Assembly: GCA_963532875.1 (NCBI GenBank)
Contig: CAUSLO010000010.1
Span: forward strand, 1-33,065
Source of the DNA: CAUTUX01 sp963532875
Lineage (GTDB): Bacteria; Bacillota; Clostridia; Christensenellales; CAG-917
Direction: 5' to 3'
DNA: 33,065 bases
The position numbers and the translations under genes were made by a program. How positions within the stretch are numbered: the stretch's first letter is position 1; each line of letters begins with the position of its first letter. Below, in pieces: positions 1 to 7,279 of this stretch. Under the pieces are notes generated by a model. The model did no database searches. It was not told the origin of the DNA and worked only from the letters and a program-made list of their open reading frames with translations.

Positions 1-66
1 CTGTTTTACTGGGGTTTTCGTGGGTTGGTGTGCCCACAACTGTCAAAGATGAGATATTAAAATCTT

Positions 67-96
67 ACCCCCCCCCCGTGAGAGAAAGTCAAGACT
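67..96. repeat. Poly-C tract element, copy 1
   Basis: Ten consecutive C (68-77) are followed by GTGAG and, at 88-96, GTCAAGACT. A second copy with eleven C, ATGAG and GTCAAGACT lies at 32697-32723. The shared order (A, C-run, RTGAG, GTCAAGACT) suggests a dispersed intergenic element rather than two chance homopolymers. No coding frame crosses it. Its function is unknown; the C-run length could vary between cells. Confidence 0.6.
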
Positions 97-217
97 TTTT
101 GAGTATTTTGTTGTCGAGGTTATTCGTGCTTCGTTATATTGGCATTCTTATTTAAAACCGTTTCACTGCGTAAAAAAATAATTGTCTTGTTTTAATTTAA
201 AGAATTAAACTGTGATA

Positions 218-1009
218 CTAATTATTCAATTTATATTCTTTTAATCTTCTAAAAAATGTGGCTCTGCTGATACCTAATTCATGTATTGCCTTTTCTTCTG
301 TGATTTCCCCAGAAGTATATCTATTTAATACATCCTGCATTTTAAATATATCTATATTTATCTTTTGCCTGCCTTTATATTTGCCTTCATCTTTTGCCAA
401 CTCTATGCCGTATCTTTGTCTGCCTCTTTTTGTTTTAATATCGTTTTCATAAAGTGATACTAGAAATTGATACATCTCTTTTCTATTGCTGTCATCAATA
501 TTAATCTCTCTAGACTTTAAATTGTTTCCATAACAGATGATATCCAATATTCTCTTTATAACTAGTTTCGTTTGACTTGATAAATCGAATATTGACTCTA
601 CTTCTATGGTTCTGCATTCATCTCTATCAACATCATATCTCTTAACCTCAAAGTGATCTCCTGCATATGCATAGTATGTGCGGATAAGCCACTCTAACTG
701 ATTTAAATATGTCATGCCACATTCTTCTAACAATTCTCTTAGGTTTACTCTGTTTTTACTTGGTGTCCTTTCAGATATAAAGACTGGGATTATATTGTTC
801 CTCTCATATACCTCTTTCCTCTGTGACATATTCAGTCCAGGTATACCTTGGTAAATAGTATCTGGGGCTAAATCCACTACTGAATAATATGGGGTGAACA
901 AATATTTAAATTGCCCATCTTCATATTCTATATATTGTATTTTGGCGATTTTATATGTAAGCCCCTTGTCGTCAATATAAATCAATCCTTCGGTAGATAT
1001 GCTCTTCAT
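218..1009 (-). CDS. HipA-linked protein with resolvase-like DNA-binding tail
   Basis: 263 aa, probable DNA-binding partner of the HipA-like kinase just upstream; the two genes overlap by 4 bases (1006-1009), so translation is probably coupled. Residues 74-120 (PVFISERTPS..NR..LRELLEECG) resemble the small N-terminal subdomain of HipA proteins, the part that is a separate antitoxin (HipS) in HipBST systems. Residues 198-215 (RQRYGIELAKDEGKYKGRQ) and a helix-turn-helix at about 236-258 closely resemble the linker and C-terminal DNA-binding domain of serine resolvases, but no resolvase catalytic domain is present. I infer an antitoxin and autorepressor. The exact family is not recognised, and a kinase accessory subunit is an alternative. 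The ATG lies inside the end of the upstream gene. Confidence 0.7.
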   Translation of the reverse strand: MKSISTEGLIYIDDKGLTYKIAKIQYIEYEDGQFKYLFTPYYSVVDLAPDTIYQGIPGLNMSQRKEVYERNNIIPVFISERTPSKNRVNLRELLEECGMTYLNQLEWLIRTYYAYAGDHFEVKRYDVDRDECRTIEVESIFDLSSQTKLVIKRILDIICYGNNLKSREINIDDSNRKEMYQFLVSLYENDIKTKRGRQRYGIELAKDEGKYKGRQKINIDIFKMQDVLNRYTSGEITEEKAIHELGISRATFFRRLKEYKLNN

Positions 1010-1875
1010 ACTATATGCCTCAACTTAAGATATGACGCTTCAAGTATTTTCTCATATCTCGCTTTTAGCAAATGCTTGTATAGGTCTTTATGTATCTCTG
1101 TTATAAATGGCGTATTGTTAATTAGATTATTAATGCTGTCAAAATCTGTTTTATTCATAATTCGGATTAGTGCTTCATTACATTCTGGGTATCTTAAACT
1201 GCTTATGACGTCATAGTATGAATTTTTATTCCCATCCATTTTTATCTGCGATGTTGAAAATTTAAAAACTCTCTTATTGGTTTCTTCTTCTGAGTTTATA
1301 ATTTTTAGCATTTCATATTCATCTACTAATTGCGGATATAAAGATGAACCATTATCAAAAATTGGTGCCATCGTATATCTGTTCTTATATTTTAAAAATC
1401 CCCAATTTGTCCCATGCCTATCAAAGTTGGCTATAAGGGCATCCACGATATACATATCCCAAAACGCCTTTACTGTTTCGTCAAGATTTTCAAGTTTTGA
1501 ATTGTCTTCAAGCATCTGCATTATTGTTTCATACTCATACGTATATAAGTTTTTATCATTATCAAGCGTACTCTCACCAACATCATTGAATGGGACAAAT
1601 ATAGCATCATTAGGTATAAAGTTTTTGCATGCCACTACCTGTTCCCCTTTATATATTCCTAAATATGTTTCTTGTACAGATATAGATAACAATTGAAAAA
1701 TCTGTGAACCTAAATATTCCGATATATGATTGAATCTCAACCCAAAAGACGTTTCCTTTTGAAACTTAAGAATATATTCTTCATCTTTGATTTTTATGCC
1801 AATTTTTCGTTCAGAACCAGAATAATATTGTCTAGATATTGCATACTTTGAAAAGTCGGTTATTTTGATATCCAT
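1006..1875 (-). CDS. HipA-like serine/threonine kinase (toxin candidate)
   Basis: 289 aa with the C-terminal kinase fold of the HipA/CtkA type. The catalytic loop NFDRHGTNWGF (about 150-160) supplies Asp152 and Asn157, and APIFDNGSSL (170-179) carries the metal-binding Asp174; Lys37 in YILKFQ is the likely ATP-contacting lysine. At 289 residues it is much shorter than E. coli HipA (about 440) because the N-terminal subdomain is absent; something like it may sit in the next gene. HipA-family toxins phosphorylate translation targets such as aminoacyl-tRNA synthetases; the substrate here cannot be read from sequence. No SD precedes the ATG, and a promoter placed 6 bases upstream predicts a leaderless mRNA. 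Confidence 0.85.
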   Translation of the reverse strand: MDIKITDFSKYAISRQYYSGSERKIGIKIKDEEYILKFQKETSFGLRFNHISEYLGSQIFQLLSISVQETYLGIYKGEQVVACKNFIPNDAIFVPFNDVGESTLDNDKNLYTYEYETIMQMLEDNSKLENLDETVKAFWDMYIVDALIANFDRHGTNWGFLKYKNRYTMAPIFDNGSSLYPQLVDEYEMLKIINSEEETNKRVFKFSTSQIKMDGNKNSYYDVISSLRYPECNEALIRIMNKTDFDSINNLINNTPFITEIHKDLYKHLLKARYEKILEASYLKLRHIV

Positions 1876-1881
1876 ATGTAA

Positions 1882-1909
1882 ATACTATCATATAAATCGC
1901 TAGTATCAA
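1882..1909 (-). promoter_or_regulatory. Promoter of the HipA-like operon
   Basis: The minus strand shows -35 TTGATA (1904-1909), a 16-bp spacer and -10 TAGTAT (1882-1887). Six bases separate the -10 from the ATG at 1875, so the expected transcription start is the start codon itself. Confidence 0.5.
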
Positions 1910-1933
1910 TAGGGTTTATTTAATTTTTGATAC
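1903..1933. repeat. Operator-like inverted repeat over the hipA-like promoter
   Basis: Perfect 7-bp arms GTATCAA (1903-1909) and TTGATAC (1927-1933) are separated by 17 bp. One arm coincides with the -35 box of the HipA-like operon, as expected for an autorepressor site. The DNA-binding partner encoded at 218-1009 is the natural candidate to bind it (inference). Confidence 0.55.
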
Positions 1934-2075
1934 TTTTATTGTCAAAAGTTTTCAAAACCCTGGTTATTGCGGACAAATTTATTATCAAATCTATTAATAA
2001 TTTAATTCCGCCAATGTTTAATTGCATCTGTCTTCTGTTCATGTAAATTAAAAATATAAATTGGAGGCGATACCA

Positions 2076-2384
2076 ATGGGAGATAAAAGTATTATTTCTA
2101 TAAGGATTGATTCAAAGTTAAAAGAAAGTGCAGAAAATATATTGAAACAACTTGGAATTTCCCCATCTGCTGCGATAAAGATGTTTTATAGTCAGATTGT
2201 TCTTCAAAATGATTTACCATTTAAACTCCGTATTCCAACTAACAAACCTTTAAGCATTGCGAACCTATCTAAAGAAGAATTAGACTTGGAAATACAAAAA
2301 GGTATTGACTCTTTAAATTCTGGTAAAGTATATACTGAAAAAGAAGTAGATGAATACCTTAAAAAACTCTGGATGTGCATATAA
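2076..2384 (+). CDS. RelB/DinJ-family antitoxin, orphan
   Basis: 102 aa. The N-terminal half (SIISIRIDSKLKESAENIL, then LGISPSAAIKMFYSQI) is the ribbon-helix-helix of RelB/DinJ antitoxins, which dimerise, bind their own operator and wrap a RelE/YafQ-type mRNase. The ATG at 2076 is chosen because GGAGG (2063-2067) sits 8 bases upstream; a TTG at 2061 would start before the SD. No RelE/YafQ reading frame follows within the 130 bases to the next, convergent gene. It may be a remnant of a decayed pair, or act in trans as an anti-toxin against toxins elsewhere in the genome. Confidence 0.85.
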   Translation: MGDKSIISIRIDSKLKESAENILKQLGISPSAAIKMFYSQIVLQNDLPFKLRIPTNKPLSIANLSKEELDLEIQKGIDSLNSGKVYTEKEVDEYLKKLWMCI

Positions 2385-2517
2385 AACTGTATTAATACAC
2401 CTTAGACGCTCTTAATATGGGAGGTCTATTCCGTTTAATTCTCTAATGACGTGTAAAATAACCATTATTAAAAATATCCTCGTTCTGATTGTTATTCTGC
2501 TCTAATATTTTACAATG

Positions 2518-2931
2518 CTAGTTCCCTACCTTTTGTACGGCCAACTCGAGTTCCAAATCATGCAATCCGTAATATGCTTTCTTTAAGAAGTCTAATGGAA
2601 TTCTTTTTAATACCTCACGACTTGGAATATTGTAATACCACTGATAGTAGGCATAGAACTCGCCAATCCACTTTGGCATAAAACCATTTAGAGACTCGCC
2701 CTCTTTTAAACAAAATTTTTCTGTTGTTGTGAAGTACTCCCACAATTCTTTAGCACTCATTGTATTTACATATGCTTGTGCCTCATCTATACTCTTCCTC
2801 GTCTTGCTTTGCATATAGGTATTAATAAAATCTTCTGTATCAGTGTTTGGGAAGTTTTGCGAAACAAAATCAAAAAGTCTGCCTTGATTTTCAACAACTT
2901 CGTCTAAATATGCTATTGGATATGCTTCCAT
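2518..2931 (-). CDS. Partner of the DUF3990 ART-like protein, unknown family
   Basis: 137 aa, soluble and probably helical, no membrane segment or signal peptide. I do not recognise a named domain; the C-terminal half is rich in aromatic residues (WIGEFYAYYQWYYNIPS, about 88-104). It starts 5 bases after the stop of the ADP-ribosyltransferase-like gene, and its SD (AAGGAG) lies in the last codons of that gene, so the two are translated together. By analogy with other coupled toxin pairs it could be the antitoxin or a target-binding partner; this is inference. Confidence 0.6.
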   Translation of the reverse strand: MEAYPIAYLDEVVENQGRLFDFVSQNFPNTDTEDFINTYMQSKTRKSIDEAQAYVNTMSAKELWEYFTTTEKFCLKEGESLNGFMPKWIGEFYAYYQWYYNIPSREVLKRIPLDFLKKAYYGLHDLELELAVQKVGN

Positions 2932-2936
2932 GACCC

Positions 2937-3590
2937 CTACTCCTTAAAAAGTGTGCTAAACACTTTTTCAACACGATTAACATCAGAATCAATCATGTTC
3001 CGCATTTTGTCTCTCGCCATAATATCCCTTTGATTGAATTTTAAATTGAATTTCGAATAATCAACTGTCATCAAATTTTCTTCGACCTCATGCAACCTAG
3101 AGTATGCTAATTCAGACTTGATACAATACTGAATGCCTAAACCTCCCAAGGAAAGAATCTCTTCCAGGATATCTATATCAATATTGTCTCTCACAAACTC
3201 CTTCGCTATATAGAAATATGAGGCATCTGCCCGCCAACCCTTTATGATGTCATAGTCGTTTGTATCTATTCCATATTTGTCTATAAACTTTTTCGCTAGC
3301 ATACGATATCGTTTTGTTTCATCTGCATCTCTGTGTTTCATCAATTCTGCCAGCCAAGGTAAAACACCTTTTTCTTGAAAATTTAAAACTTTTAGTCCGT
3401 CAATATTGAGTTGATACTGATGGAGCCATCCGTTCTCCATATTTGGGCGACAAACTGCCCACTCTTTTGCGAGATCACTACTTTCTGTTAAATAGAATCC
3501 TTTACCATAATCATGTTTTTCTTCACCTTTGCCGTACATAGGCATTATGTTCTTGTTAGGTGATCCATGAAATAAAATTACGTCTTTCAT
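2937..3590 (-). CDS. DUF3990 ADP-ribosyltransferase-like protein
   Basis: 217 aa. The start LFHGSPNKNI supplies His8 and the segment DYGKGFYLT supplies Tyr33; together with a later acidic residue these match the H-Y-[E/D] layout of the diphtheria-toxin-like ADP-ribosyltransferase superfamily to which DUF3990 belongs. The tail LGIQYCIKSELAYSRL is also typical of DUF3990 proteins. Such proteins are thought to transfer ADP-ribose from NAD+ to a macromolecule; the target is unknown. The ATG has AGGAG 5 bases upstream. It is first in a two-gene operon with 2518-2931. A toxin role is inferred from fold and gene pairing. Confidence 0.75.
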   Translation of the reverse strand: MKDVILFHGSPNKNIMPMYGKGEEKHDYGKGFYLTESSDLAKEWAVCRPNMENGWLHQYQLNIDGLKVLNFQEKGVLPWLAELMKHRDADETKRYRMLAKKFIDKYGIDTNDYDIIKGWRADASYFYIAKEFVRDNIDIDILEEILSLGGLGIQYCIKSELAYSRLHEVEENLMTVDYSKFNLKFNQRDIMARDKMRNMIDSDVNRVEKVFSTLFKE

Positions 3591-3788
3591 ATTGCTCCTG
3601 AACCTATAATGCTCTATAGCGTTAATTTATTTGCTATAATCCTTCACTTGCATTGCTGATTGGTAGATATCAAGCATTAGGAATATCTATAACCCACTTC
3701 AACAAAATTAATTTTATCATTTCAAAACTTAAAAAGAAATATTGGAATATTTTTGCTCATATTTTTAAGGTTTGTGTTTGATAAATCT

Positions 3789-3880
3789 GACCGCATATCT
3801 CTTCTAAATTTGACGGCATATCTCTTCTTAATCTGGCCGTATATCTACTCTGAATTTGACCGTATATCTTGACCGTGCTT
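3789..3880 (+). repeat. 23-bp degenerate tandem repeats upstream of ATPase 1
   Basis: Units start at 3789, 3812 and 3835 with an exact 23-bp period, followed by a truncated unit at 3858 and a further GACCG at 3871. Each begins GACCGYATATCT (variants GACGGC and GGCCGT) and ends in an A/T stretch like TAAATTT. The last copies supply the -35 box of the ATPase gene. There are no unique spacers, so this is not CRISPR. It looks like an iteron or operator array. Confidence 0.8.
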
Positions 3881-3897
3881 GTTTTTTGTAATAATAT
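3869..3897 (+). promoter_or_regulatory. Promoter of ATPase 1, predicted leaderless transcript
   Basis: -35 TTGACC (3869-3874), 17-bp spacer, -10 TAATAT (3892-3897). The expected start of transcription falls on the ATG at 3904, and no SD lies upstream, so the mRNA is probably leaderless. The -35 lies in the last repeat unit. Confidence 0.5.
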
Positions 3898-3903
3898 TTT
3901 TCT

Positions 3904-5175
3904 ATGAGTAACGACACATTAATTAAAAATTATAGACCTCGCATCATAGATGAAACTATAAAAAAACATCTAGGTATTTTTGGAGCAATATGTGTTAAAG
4001 GACCAAAGTGGTGTGGTAAAACATATACATCCTCTGTTCATGCAAACAGCCTCTTCTCCCTAGAACAAGAAAACCAAAGAAAACTAGGTGAAACATCTAT
4101 CAACTTAATAATTAGTGGCGATACCCCACATTTAATTGATGAATGGCAAGAGATACCCGCAATTTGGGACTACGTAAAACATGAAAGTGACATTAGAAAA
4201 ACTCCAGGACAATTTATCTTGACTGGTTCATCAACTCCAAGACAAAATCCTCCTAAACATTCTGGGGCTGGTCGCATTGGAAATATTTATATGCATACTA
4301 TGTCTCTTTGGGAGTCTGGTAACTCTTCGGGGGCTGTCTCTCTAGAAGATTTATGCAACCACAAGTTCTCGTATCAAAGTACTGGGAAAGTTGATTTGAA
4401 TGATTTGATATACTATTCGATTCGTGGCGGATGGCCTGCATTAATTAATAAAGACTATGAATATATTAAAGTTTCATTGTCCGCATATCTTGACCAAACA
4501 GTTTCAAGCATTAATCATAATATCACTCGTCCAATCGACAAAAATAAACTAAGGCTTTTCCTTAGATCACTAGCACGTAACGAAAGCACAACTGTTAGTA
4601 TCAATACCCTATCATCCGATGTTGAGTCGTCAAATCTCAAGCCAATTGATACTAATACCGTTTCAAGATACTTGTCATTACTAGACGACTTATTTCTCAC
4701 TGAAAACCAACCACCTTTTTATCCGTCAATTAGATCCAGCATCCGTGTAAAACAACTTAATAAGAGACACTTTTGTGACCCATCTCTTGTCTGTTCATTA
4801 CTTTCTCTAACTGATAAAAAACTCTTGAATGATTTAAATACTTTTGGGTTTATTTTTGAGTCTTTATGTGAAAGAGATCTGAAAATTTATGCCGAATCAT
4901 TTGGGGCATCTCTATATCACTATAGAGATTATTTGAATAACGAGATAGATGCTGTAGTTGAGTTGCCAGATGGCCGCTGGTGTGCGTTTGAAATTAAACT
5001 TGGATTTAACAAGGTTGATGACGCCGCACATTCTCTACTAAAAATAAAAAAGCAACTGGAAGAAAATAATGTAACTCCACCAGATGTCTTATGTGTAATT
5101 TGTGGAATGAGTGAATATGCATATCAAAGGGATGACGGTGTGTATGTTGTTCCCATTACAGCCCTTAAAAACTAA
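3904..5175 (+). CDS. AAA_14/DUF4143 ATPase 1
   Basis: 423 aa. Walker A is GPKWCGKT (33-40), Walker B-like LIDEWQEIP at about 77-85, and sensor-like FILTGSSTPR follows. The middle and C-terminal parts match DUF4143, ending in a PD-(D/E)xK-like strand pair (NEIDAVVELPDG then CAFEIKLG). These proteins are STAND/archaeal-ATPase relatives; their role is poorly defined, with toxin, defence and DNA-binding ideas in circulation. It stands alone on the plus strand with its own repeat-bearing promoter and no SD. Two relatives with the same kind of promoter lie at 8415-9731 and 9897-11246. Confidence 0.88.
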   Translation: MSNDTLIKNYRPRIIDETIKKHLGIFGAICVKGPKWCGKTYTSSVHANSLFSLEQENQRKLGETSINLIISGDTPHLIDEWQEIPAIWDYVKHESDIRKTPGQFILTGSSTPRQNPPKHSGAGRIGNIYMHTMSLWESGNSSGAVSLEDLCNHKFSYQSTGKVDLNDLIYYSIRGGWPALINKDYEYIKVSLSAYLDQTVSSINHNITRPIDKNKLRLFLRSLARNESTTVSINTLSSDVESSNLKPIDTNTVSRYLSLLDDLFLTENQPPFYPSIRSSIRVKQLNKRHFCDPSLVCSLLSLTDKKLLNDLNTFGFIFESLCERDLKIYAESFGASLYHYRDYLNNEIDAVVELPDGRWCAFEIKLGFNKVDDAAHSLLKIKKQLEENNVTPPDVLCVICGMSEYAYQRDDGVYVVPITALKN

Positions 5176-5218
5176 CATTAACCCATAGCACTTATGAGGA
5201 TTGGGCGATAGACGCTCT

Positions 5219-5247
5219 TTGAAGATTTTGATGATTTGTAATATACT
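5219..5247 (+). promoter_or_regulatory. Promoter of the rplI-trmN6-rsmI operon
   Basis: -35 TTGAAG (5219-5224), 17-bp spacer, -10 TATACT (5242-5247). The transcript would begin near 5254, only a few bases ahead of the SD GAGGTGA (5255-5261). Confidence 0.6.
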
Positions 5248-5265
5248 TTATTGCGAGGTGAAGAA

Positions 5266-5712
5266 ATGAAAATAATTCTTTTAAAAGACGTACAAGGACT
5301 TGGAAAGGCTGGTGATATCGTAAATGCTAATGATGGATATGCACGTAACTTCTTGTTTAAAAAGGGTTTAGCGAAAGAAGGTACACCACAAAACATACAC
5401 ACTGCAACTCAACAAAGAAACGCAATGCTTCATAGAATAGAAGAAGAGAAAAAGGCGGCAAATGAAATAAAAAATAAAATTGAAGGCAAATCATTCTCTA
5501 TTAAAGTTCGTGGTGGTGAAAATGATGGCAAAATGTTTGGAAGCGTAACTAATGACATGATTGCCAAAGTCCTCACAGACAATGGATTTGAAATAGACAA
5601 AAAACAAGTTGAAACAAAGGGGCAAATAAAGTCTTTTGGAAAAGTTGATGTTGTAATAAAGTTATATGCTAACATCTCTGCTACCATTTCTCTAAACGTA
5701 GAAAGAGAATAA
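5266..5712 (+). CDS. rplI: 50S ribosomal protein L9
   Basis: 148 aa, full length for L9. The N-terminal rRNA-binding domain (MKIILLKDVQGLGKAGD, then DGYARNFLFKKGLA) is followed by the long central helix and the C-terminal domain with GKMFGSVTNDMIA. L9 binds 23S rRNA at the base of the L1 stalk and supports reading-frame fidelity. The ATG at 5266 is preferred over an in-frame TTG at 5251 because GAGGTGA lies directly before it. It is first in a tight operon with two RNA methyltransferases; its more usual neighbours rpsR and dnaB are absent. Confidence 0.97.
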   Translation: MKIILLKDVQGLGKAGDIVNANDGYARNFLFKKGLAKEGTPQNIHTATQQRNAMLHRIEEEKKAANEIKNKIEGKSFSIKVRGGENDGKMFGSVTNDMIAKVLTDNGFEIDKKQVETKGQIKSFGKVDVVIKLYANISATISLNVERE

Positions 5713-5713
5713 T

Positions 5714-6418
5714 TTGGAACAACTTGTTTCTCTAAATATTGATAATTGGGCTATATTTCAAGATAAAGGGGTATACTCTTTCACTCAAGACTCGGTTATT
5801 TTAGCCAATCTTGTTAATGTTTCATCGTCTGACAGAGTTTTAGATTTAGGCTGTGGCAACGGCATAATATCTTTTCTCATATACTATAAAAGAAATTCTA
5901 AACTTGTAGTTGGAATTGAAAAGCAAAAAATCTTGTTTGATATGTGTATTAAAAGTTGTGAATATAATAAAACTGATAATAGGATAAAATTCATCAATGC
6001 TGATGTTAAAGATATAAAGGAAATTTGCGAACATGAAAGTTTTGATGTTGTAGTTTTCAACCCACCATATTTCACTAGTTCTATAGATTCTCAAAACGAA
6101 CATAGATGCATTGCTCGTACTGACACAAAAAACGTTCTACCTATATTCATACAAGCATCTGCCTTCTCTCTTCGATTTGGTGGCGACTTATATTGTTCAT
6201 ATAAATGCGATAGGTTGTGCGATTTATTCTGTATTCTAAGAGAAAACAATTTAGAGCCAAAAGACGTTACTCTAATATACACAAAACAAAAATATGAACC
6301 AGAGGTTTGCATTATTAAAGCACGCAAAGGTGGCAAGCCTGGGCTGAATATCCATTCACTAGTTATCATGAATGAGGATGGTTCGTATACCTCAAATTTC
6401 CAGGAAGTGATTAAATGA
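5714..6418 (+). CDS. trmN6: tRNA1(Val) A37 N6-methyltransferase-like (YfiC/YabB family)
   Basis: 234 aa Rossmann-fold methyltransferase. SAM-binding motif I is DLGCGNG (44-50) and the catalytic NPPY of N6-adenine methylases is at 116-119. The family methylates adenine 37 of tRNA1(Val) in E. coli; Bacillota members (YabB) sit beside rsmI as here. A TTG start one base after the rplI stop is used, since the N-terminus matches the family and no nearby ATG exists; purine-rich AGAAAGAG at the end of rplI serves as SD. The 3' end overlaps rsmI by 4 bases (ATGA). Confidence 0.88.
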   Translation: MEQLVSLNIDNWAIFQDKGVYSFTQDSVILANLVNVSSSDRVLDLGCGNGIISFLIYYKRNSKLVVGIEKQKILFDMCIKSCEYNKTDNRIKFINADVKDIKEICEHESFDVVVFNPPYFTSSIDSQNEHRCIARTDTKNVLPIFIQASAFSLRFGGDLYCSYKCDRLCDLFCILRENNLEPKDVTLIYTKQKYEPEVCIIKARKGGKPGLNIHSLVIMNEDGSYTSNFQEVIK

Positions 6419-7218
6419 GCACTCTATACGTTGTTGGAACTCCTATTGGCAATTTAAAAGACATTACATATCGTGCTGTTGAAACACTGAAGTCTGTTGA
6501 TTTGATTGCTTGCGAAGATACCAGGACTTCTCTAAAACTGCTATCGCATTATGAAATTTCTAAACCTTTAATTTCATATCACAAACATAATGAAAAAGAA
6601 CGGTCTTTAGAAATTGTTGAGATGCTTGAAAATGGGGAAAATGTTGCTGTTATTTCAGACGCTGGCATGCCAGGCATTTGTGACCCTGGAGCAATATTAA
6701 TTAATGAATGCAGAGAACGAAATATTAAGGTTGAAATCATTCCTGGTCCTTCTGCTTGCATTTCTGCTTTGTCTCTAATTGGTCTTGAAAGTTCTTCGTT
6801 TACATTCTTAGGTTTCCTCCCAGAAAAACAATCTGACAAGTTAAAAGTTATAGATGAAATAAAAAATCTGCAACATCCAGTTGCGATGTATGTTTCCCCT
6901 CATGATATACAGAAAACAGTATCGTTGCTCTTAAAGAAATTAGGAAATCGAAAATGTTTCTTGGTTCGTGAATTAACAAAAATATATGAAGAAGTACTTG
7001 CAACTACTCTTGCGGATTTCTCTTGTACAGAAAAGGGTGAAATGGTTTTCGTCATTATGCCGTCTGATATTACATCTATGTACGATTCCATGTCTGTTGA
7101 AGAGGCTTTGACACATTGCATAAATAATGGGATGGACAAAAAAGACGCTATTAAATTAATCGCAAAAGAGAAAAAACTTCCAAAGAACGAAGTATACTCT
7201 TATGCTATAAAGATATAA
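6415..7218 (+). CDS. rsmI: 16S rRNA C1402 2'-O-methyltransferase
   Basis: 267 aa of the tetrapyrrole-methylase (SAM-dependent) fold. Family marks are LYVVGTPIGNLKDITYRA at the N-terminus, CEDTRTSLKLL, ISDAGMPGICDPG and IPGPSACISALSLIGL. RsmI methylates the ribose of C1402 in the 30S decoding centre, improving P-site fidelity. Length is near the usual 280. It overlaps the trmN6 stop by 4 bases, indicating translational coupling, and is the last gene of the operon; the next gene runs the other way. Confidence 0.96.
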   Translation: MSTLYVVGTPIGNLKDITYRAVETLKSVDLIACEDTRTSLKLLSHYEISKPLISYHKHNEKERSLEIVEMLENGENVAVISDAGMPGICDPGAILINECRERNIKVEIIPGPSACISALSLIGLESSSFTFLGFLPEKQSDKLKVIDEIKNLQHPVAMYVSPHDIQKTVSLLLKKLGNRKCFLVRELTKIYEEVLATTLADFSCTEKGEMVFVIMPSDITSMYDSMSVEEALTHCINNGMDKKDAIKLIAKEKKLPKNEVYSYAIKI

Positions 7219-7279
7219 ACACACTCTTGTATATACTTATTTTCCGCACTTTCGTGAGTAAACTGCAATAACTGAATCG

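Larger units (their letters stand above)
3591..3903. other. Divergent intergenic region with two repeat systems
   Basis: These 313 bases separate the minus-strand ART-like operon from the plus-strand ATPase and contain no convincing reading frame. They hold a perfect 7-bp inverted repeat, TAGATAT (3664-3670) and ATATCTA (3683-3689), about 75-100 bp upstream of the ART-like start, and the 23-bp tandem repeats and promoter of the ATPase (listed separately). Confidence 0.6.

Noticed and set aside
3789..3880. Tandem repeats as a CRISPR array
   Set aside because: Units are head to tail with a 23-bp period and no unique spacers, and no cas genes are present.
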